A stretch of DNA of 42,347 nucleotides from an uncultured Clostridia bacterium (lineage in GTDB: Bacteria; Bacillota; Clostridia; TANB77; CAG-508): assembly GCA_947623945.1 (NCBI GenBank), contig CANQHU010000015.1, forward strand, positions 1-42,347, in the 5' to 3' direction. The position numbers and the translations under genes are program-made. The stretch's first letter is position 1. Every line of letters starts with the position of its first letter. This document shows, piece after piece, positions 37,560 to 42,347 of the stretch. The notes beneath the pieces are model-generated. The model had not been told where the DNA came from and searched no databases. It saw only the letters and a list, made by a program, of their open reading frames with translations.

Positions 37560-38588
37560 TTAGTTGTTGTTTTTTGCTAAATTTTGTAGTTCTTTTTGTG
37601 ATAATCCTGTTGCTTTTTTTATGTCTTCTATATCTATTCCCAATTTTAGAAGATTTTTAGCAATTCTTAAAATGCCCTGTTTAATTCCTTCTTTAATTCC
37701 TTCTTTAATTCCTTCTTGCCTGCCCTCTTTTCGTCCTTCTCTTCTTTGTTTTTCATTTTCTTTTCTGATTACTTCTAGTATCATATCGTTTCCCTCCTTT
37801 TTCAATTTTTTTAACAATTTTTCTTGATTTTCGATGCTTATTCTTTCTTTTAATATTAGTTTTATTATTCTTTTTAATATGTTTCTTTTTTCTTCTTGTT
37901 TCTCTTTTTTTATTACTCTTTCTAATATTTCTATTAATTCTTCCTCTGTTTTTATTTTTTCTAATAACATCATTGTTGATAAAAACAATTTGTCCTTTTC
38001 CAATTCTTCTTTTGTGTAATCATTTACATCTAATACATAATAGTTCCCTAATTTTATTTGTTCTGACTCTGTTAATTTTTCTTGACATTCTTCTATGTAT
38101 TTTTCAACATCCCATTTTCTGCTTCCGGTATATATTACTATTGGTATTACTCTTGGCAGTTTATGATCTTTTTTAGTCATTTTCTTCCCTACTATTGCTT
38201 TACTTATTATTCCTGTTTCATATTCCAATATTCTTTTTGGCATTGCATAATCTACTTTGCTTTGATGCTCTATCAAAAAGTATATTTGCTTTGTTTTCAT
38301 TTTGTATACAATATCAGATTCACTGTCTTGAAACATATAATTTATATATTCATTATCATATTTTTCTATTTCTTCTTCTTTTATTTCCTCTTTTAATTTT
38401 AAAATTCTATTTAATAGCCCTATTACTTCTTTCTTTTCTTCTAATACTATTTTAAATATTTTATCGTGTGGCTGATGTACTTTATATGTGGATTTTTTAC
38501 TTTTGGTGCTTACTTCTAATGCTCCTCGTTGTTCTTTTGTTTTTAATTTTTCGTATTTTAAATAATCTTGATAGTTGAATTCTTTCAA
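37560..38588 (-). CDS. Rpn-family recombination-promoting nuclease/putative transposase, long form
   Basis: 342 residues. N-terminal PD-(D/E)XK nuclease domain: HQPHDKIFKIVLEEKKEVIGLL, SDIVYKMKTKQIYFLIEHQSKVDYAMPKRILEYE (D, then ExQ catalytic set), PRVIPIVIYTG. The C-terminal part is coiled-coil and contains tandem KEGI/QEGI repeats (GRKEGRQEGIKEGIKEGIKQG) typical of this family. Such proteins are abundant in gut Clostridia and are tied to horizontal recombination or defence. Confidence 0.88.
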   Translation of the reverse strand: MKEFNYQDYLKYEKLKTKEQRGALEVSTKSKKSTYKVHQPHDKIFKIVLEEKKEVIGLLNRILKLKEEIKEEEIEKYDNEYINYMFQDSESDIVYKMKTKQIYFLIEHQSKVDYAMPKRILEYETGIISKAIVGKKMTKKDHKLPRVIPIVIYTGSRKWDVEKYIEECQEKLTESEQIKLGNYYVLDVNDYTKEELEKDKLFLSTMMLLEKIKTEEELIEILERVIKKEKQEEKRNILKRIIKLILKERISIENQEKLLKKLKKEGNDMILEVIRKENEKQRREGRKEGRQEGIKEGIKEGIKQGILRIAKNLLKLGIDIEDIKKATGLSQKELQNLAKNNN

Positions 38589-39066
38589 ATTGTTTCTTCC
38601 TCCTTATTATAATTCTTTTTGATTTGTTTGTCAATGTTTATTTTTAAGTAAAGTAATGAATATTTTTCATTTGTGTCTTGTTCCTTGCTTTTTTCTTAGT
38701 TTTTAATTTGAATTTTTTTGGATTTTTTGATTTTGAATAAAAAATAAAATCTTGATTTTAAAAATTCTTTGAATTTTTTGATTGTATGTTTATGTTAATA
38801 CTTTTTTATAAAATTGTCAATAGTTTTTGGAAATATTTTACATTTTTTCACATAAATAATTGTATTTAAATTTTTATTTAATTATAAAAATATTTTTACA
38901 CGCTATATACTATGATATTGTCATTTTTTATATTCTAACATTAAAATCACTCTAAATACTCGTATTTTCTGCACTTTCTTGATCTCGTTTTAGTGATTTT
39001 TTACTAGTATTTTGAGTGATTTTTTTTAGTTTCTTCTATTTACATGACTTGACTTTTTAAACAATT
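38589..39066. other. Gene-free AT-rich region between P5 and the Rpn gene
   Basis: No coding sequence is supported. The right end (about 38920-39066) is a copy of the P3 downstream region and carries the inverted repeat 38943-39023. The left part is very AT-rich and should hold the promoter of the Rpn gene; no strong -35/-10 pair stands out. Confidence 0.55.
38943..39023. repeat. Inverted repeat downstream of P5
   Basis: 18-base arms 38943-38960 and 39006-39023 (one mismatch), matching the element after P3 at 34035-34114 in sequence and position. Confidence 0.75.
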
Positions 39067-40401
39067 TCAGTACAAAGCTGGACGAAACGAATTGTTGCAG
39101 TAGGTTTCAGTCGTAACGTTGTAGCCGCGGTATGAAGCTGGAGTAGTAGAACCGTTATTGCTAAAGCCGCCTCCTCTAGGGCTACAAGGACTGTAAGTAT
39201 TCGCGGTAGCATGTTCTAATGTCCATTCATATTCATTTCCTGCTAAATCATATATATTTAGCTTTTTAGTTGTTTTTGATGCTCCTGTTGATAGTAAAGT
39301 ATCATCTTTGTTATTATTATCATATGATAATTTTTTTCCTGATATTTTATTCCATGTTTCATCCTTATAAGAATATCCTTTTGCATTATCACTTGTTATT
39401 ACCAAATCTACATTACTATAATTGCCCCATGTTTTACTATCTTCATTAATATCTGCTTGAGGTACTCCTCCTCTTACTTCTAAAAATTTACATACTAAAT
39501 CCCATTGTATTCCAAATAATAAACTACTTGTTCTACTACTATCTGGTGATAATTCCTTGGCTAATGTTTCTGCTTGGCTAACTGTTACATAATTATATGG
39601 TATTGCATCTTTTTGTATTATTACTTGTGTTGTGTCTATAGGATTTTCTTTTGCTGTTCTTGCATTACTTAAATCATTTCCTGTTGTTCCTTCTATTCCT
39701 GCTTCATATCTTCCTATCCAAAATCCTCCATTTTTGTATACACTTTTTATCATTTTTTGATATGTTTCTTTATATTCACTTAAAGTTAATCCACATCCTG
39801 TTTTTAATTCTTTTTGATTAGTTTCTGCTGTATTCTCTGTTACTATTATATCCTCTCCATCTTCATTATCTTCCCCGCTATCTGCATACCATTCATCTGT
39901 CCAATTAAATCCTTGTCCTTTTTTTCCTTCTATATATGATGCTGCATATTCTTTTAGTTCTGCTGTTATGGAATCACAATTTGTTTTGTCTTCTTCAGAA
40001 TATCCTGTTTCATTTGCAAAAGTTAAATCTGCTGGCATTTCTGATTTTGGTACTTCTATCCATACCCACTCATTTCCATTTTTATCTACTGCTACTAATC
40101 CTTCAGCAACTGTACTTTCTCCTTCTTTTCTTGTTGGTGCCATTCCTGCTGGAATTTTTACTCCATTATATTCTGTTTCTTCAAAATTCATATTTGCTTC
40201 TGCTTGTAGCAACTTTTGGGTTTCCTCTTTTTCTTCTACGTCATTTTTCTCTTTTGCTGTTTGTGCCTTTTTCAAGATCCCATTATCACCTGTTAAAGTT
40301 GCAATACTCACTGCTGCTAAGATTAATAACACTATTATTGTGATTACTAGCGCTATTAGTGTTATTCCTTTATTTACTTGTTTTAATTCTTCTTTTTTCA
40401 T
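39067..40401 (-). CDS. P5: prepilin-leader FGE/C-lectin protein
   Basis: 444 residues; third member of the P3/P4/P5 subgroup. Leader KGITLIALVITIIVLLILAA, NFEETEYNGVKIPAGMAPTR, GGFWIGRYEAGIEGT, QWDLVCKFLEVRGG, NIYDLAGNEYEWTLEHAT, RGGGFSNNGSTTPASYRGY, end SFRPALY. No CGG frameshift: the RGG motif is read in frame. Confidence 0.82.
   Translation of the reverse strand: MKKEELKQVNKGITLIALVITIIVLLILAAVSIATLTGDNGILKKAQTAKEKNDVEEKEETQKLLQAEANMNFEETEYNGVKIPAGMAPTRKEGESTVAEGLVAVDKNGNEWVWIEVPKSEMPADLTFANETGYSEEDKTNCDSITAELKEYAASYIEGKKGQGFNWTDEWYADSGEDNEDGEDIIVTENTAETNQKELKTGCGLTLSEYKETYQKMIKSVYKNGGFWIGRYEAGIEGTTGNDLSNARTAKENPIDTTQVIIQKDAIPYNYVTVSQAETLAKELSPDSSRTSSLLFGIQWDLVCKFLEVRGGVPQADINEDSKTWGNYSNVDLVITSDNAKGYSYKDETWNKISGKKLSYDNNNKDDTLLSTGASKTTKKLNIYDLAGNEYEWTLEHATANTYSPCSPRGGGFSNNGSTTPASYRGYNVTTETYCNNSFRPALY
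39070..39205 (-). other. DGR-type variable region of P5
   Basis: Same pattern as in P3 and P4; variable NNC/NNT codons flank the constant CCAGCTTCATACCGC framework and the constant TTTCGTCCAGCTTTGTAC end. Confidence 0.75.
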
Positions 40402-40438
40402 TCGTTTTTTTCAACTTCTTTCTTTTTATTTTATAATC

Positions 40439-40468
40439 ATTTTATTAAAATTTCAGTCTTTATGTCAA
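40439..40468 (-). promoter_or_regulatory. Promoter of P5
   Basis: TTGACA (40463-40468), 18-base spacer, TAAAAT (40439-40444) in the shared leader. Confidence 0.65.
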
Positions 40469-40524
40469 TATGTTATGATATAGTTTTTAATTTTGACTTT
40501 CTATCTATATTTTAAAAAACTAAA

Positions 40525-40566
40525 AAATAAAGATAAGAAATTTTATTACATCTCTTATCTTTATTT
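40525..40566 (-). terminator. Terminator after P6
   Basis: Perfect 14-bp stem AAATAAAGATAAGA/TCTTATCTTTATTT; the cleanest copy of the hairpin family. Confidence 0.78.
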
Positions 40567-40587
40567 TCTATAATTATACATATTCTA

Positions 40588-42268
40588 TTATTTTATATAA
40601 AGCACGATGCGGAACCCAACGTGGATGCCATATTCAGCGAGCTCATTGTTACCGCTTGCACGCACAACTGGGTTGCCTGTTCCATAGGCATTGAAGCTAC
40701 CGGCCACGAGCAACATTGAACATTGTTTCGCCATTTATGTTGTGTCCTGTTGTCCATTCCCACATGTTTCCTGCCATATCATATATATTATAATTCTTGA
40801 AGTCTTCACTTGACCCTGTTGGAAGTTCTATTATATTTACTTGATCTTCTGTTTCATCTTTTTTTGTATTTCCTTTTACATTTACAGCACCTTTGCTATA
40901 AGTTGAACTTGTAAGTAATCCCCATGGTAAAGATCTATATCCATGATTTGCCCATAATCCTTCGACAGTTTTTTCAAACACACTTTCATTATCTATATAA
41001 TTTCCCCATGCTGTTGAATTATTTATATCTTTTCCAGTTTTTCCGTATATATTTTCACATATATGATTCCATGCTTGTAGATCTACTAAATAACTTCCTA
41101 CACTTGATTCTTCTGAACTTGCTTTATACATGTTTTCTGCTACTATTTTTGAGTTTGGTTGTGTTATGCAATTCCATGCTTGTACTCCCTTTTTGCTTAC
41201 TGGTTTTAAATTTTTTACTATATTTAAACCTGCCTCATTTGTTTGTCCTCTGTTGTCTATATTATATGTTAAATCTGTTCCTTCTGGATTTCTATAAAAA
41301 TCCTTTGCTTCTTCTGGTATTCCGGCTTCATATCTTCCTATATAAAAGCCTCCATATTTTTTTATGCTTTCTTCTGCTACTTCTGTTTGTTCTTTTTCCC
41401 AATTTGCTGTTATTTCATTTATGGCTTCTGTTTTATATACTGCATTTATATTACTTATGTCTTGCTCTGTGTAATCATCACTCCATGCTAAGCCATCTCC
41501 TCCATTTGTGTAATATCCTGTATCATGGCTCCATTCATTTCTTTTTACTGCATTTTTTTCATTTTGGTATTGTGTTATTGTGCATGGTATCCATACAAAT
41601 TCATTTCCGTCTTTTTTATTTTTTATTACTAATCCATTTGCTATTTTTTGCTCTTCTTTTATTTCTGATACTTCAAATCCTTCTGGAATTGTTGCTACAT
41701 CTACTCCATCTGTGTAATTATACTTTTTGGTTTCTTTTGCTTCTTCTCCTGGTTTTAATGCATATTCTAAAGAAGTGCTTGTATCTCCTGAGATTAGTAT
41801 TTTATATCCATTGTATTCTACTACTGTTGGTAAGTTTTCTATTTTATTTGTTTCTGATAATGGTTCTCCTTTATAGTTTACTCCTGTTAAATTACTTAGC
41901 AAATTTGAATTTAAGTCTTCTATATTTATATTTCCACTATTATCTAAACTTCCTAATACTTCTATTTGCACCTCTTCTTCTGCTGTTTTTTCATTTGTTA
42001 AGTCTTTTGCATTTTGTGCTTTTGCAAGTATTCCATTATCTCCTGTCAAAGTTGCAATACTCACTGATGCTAAAATCAATAACACTATAATGTTTAGTAT
42101 GTTATCGATGGTTAGGCTGTAGAAAATCAGACTGGCATAAACTATTGGACCAGCCTGACCATCTATAACATTCATAGTAGTAAATTGCGGTAACTTTAAA
42201 CAACTTGCTATGGGTTTTCTATTTTTTCCTCTCACTTCAATTTTGTCTCCTTTTGTTTTTTTTATCAA
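40588..42268 (-). CDS. P6: prepilin-like FGE/C-lectin protein with replaced N-terminus; one CGG +1 frameshift
   Basis: The body (from IVLLILASVSIATLTG, about 42085 downward) is a close paralogue of P2, ending NIYDMAGNMWEWTTGHN. CGG at 40700-40702 sits in GGC CGG TAG exactly as in P2; skipping C gives GGSFNAYGTGNPVVRASGNN and FRIVLYIK, stop 40588. Upstream of about 42088 the expected prepilin leader is replaced by unrelated sequence (KPIASCLKLPQFTTMNVIDG...), so the cleavage site and first half of the leader are missing. This is either a recombination junction or an assembly join at a repeat; the N-terminus should not be trusted. Confidence 0.65.
40591..40715 (-). other. Probable DGR variable region of P6
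   Basis: GC-rich tail aligned to P2 (see there); contains the conserved RGGSF framework that carries the extra C at 40700-40702. Confidence 0.6.
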
Positions 42269-42347
42269 ATAAAAAGTTTCCCCATTTTTTTTGATGAAAA
42301 TTTAAAAGAAAAAATAATTGGAAAAAATAAAAAATAAATTATCCACA
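42088..42347. other. Foreign or chimeric sequence at the window edge
   Basis: Sequence unrelated to the leader and promoter of the other pilin-like genes joins P6 at about 42085-42090. On minus it encodes an unrecognised ~55-residue stretch continuous with P6. I cannot identify it. Confidence 0.45.

Overview
The window is AT-rich (about 30% GC by eye) DNA from an anaerobic Firmicute, most likely an uncultured gut member of the Clostridia. The basis is the four-subunit pyruvate:ferredoxin oxidoreductase, an FprA flavodiiron protein with rubredoxin, SpoVD-type penicillin-binding proteins, and prepilin-like proteins with a GITLIALVITIIVLLILA leader. The window ends in repetitive or chimeric sequence at 42.1-42.35 kb.

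The most important observation is a recurrent decoding anomaly. Twelve otherwise intact genes, several of them normally essential, carry 17 apparent single-base frameshifts, and all 17 are the same event: an extra C directly before a glycine codon, so that the ribosome meets a zero-frame CGG. Skipping the C and reading GGN as Gly restores every protein to family-typical sequence and makes every gene length consistent. I checked zero-frame CGG by eye in all native genes and found none that must be arginine, whereas out-of-frame CGG is common. The only zero-frame CGG that must be Arg is in a compositionally foreign, GC-richer SleB-like hydrolase (21528-22055). The simplest reading is that CGG is an unassigned or hungry codon and that CGGN is decoded as a quadruplet glycine codon by +1 frameshifting. 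Affected genes: pilin-like P1, P2 and P6, porA, thiN, ricT, walK, ftsW (four sites), murE, two spoVD genes (one and three sites) and mraZ.

Layout. 0-2.1 kb: pilin-like protein P1. 2.3-3.6 kb: rubredoxin and FprA (oxygen defence). 3.7-6.8 kb: porCDAB operon. 6.8-8.5 kb: thiN and a flippase-like membrane protein. 8.65-8.92 kb: a compact locus with the architecture of an Fst/par type I toxin-antitoxin system (convergent small RNAs, shared terminator, direct repeats, 22-residue hydrophobic peptide). 8.9-17.9 kb, minus strand: ferredoxin, ricT, holB, lepB, a WalK-like kinase, murG, ftsW, mraY, murE. 18-21.4 kb: pyrI, pyrB and an LtaS-like sulfatase. 21.5-22.1 kb: the foreign SleB-like gene. 22.1-26.5 kb: spoVD, ftsL, rsmH and mraZ under a MraZ-box promoter. 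The dcw (division/cell wall) cluster is therefore split by pyrBI, an LTA-synthase-like gene and the foreign hydrolase; murF and murD are not seen. 26.7-31.3 kb: Xre regulator, sortase, rsmA and a second spoVD. 31.3-42.3 kb: accessory region with two Rpn/PD-(D/E)XK nuclease-family genes, an IS66 transposase remnant and five more pilin-like proteins.

The six pilin-like proteins share a prepilin-type leader and a C-terminal FGE-sulfatase/C-type-lectin domain. Their last ~130 bp vary as diversity-generating retroelement (DGR) variable regions do: first and second codon positions of NNC/NNT codons vary while third positions and framework codons stay fixed. No reverse transcriptase or template repeat is visible here, so the DGR core would have to lie outside the window and act in trans.
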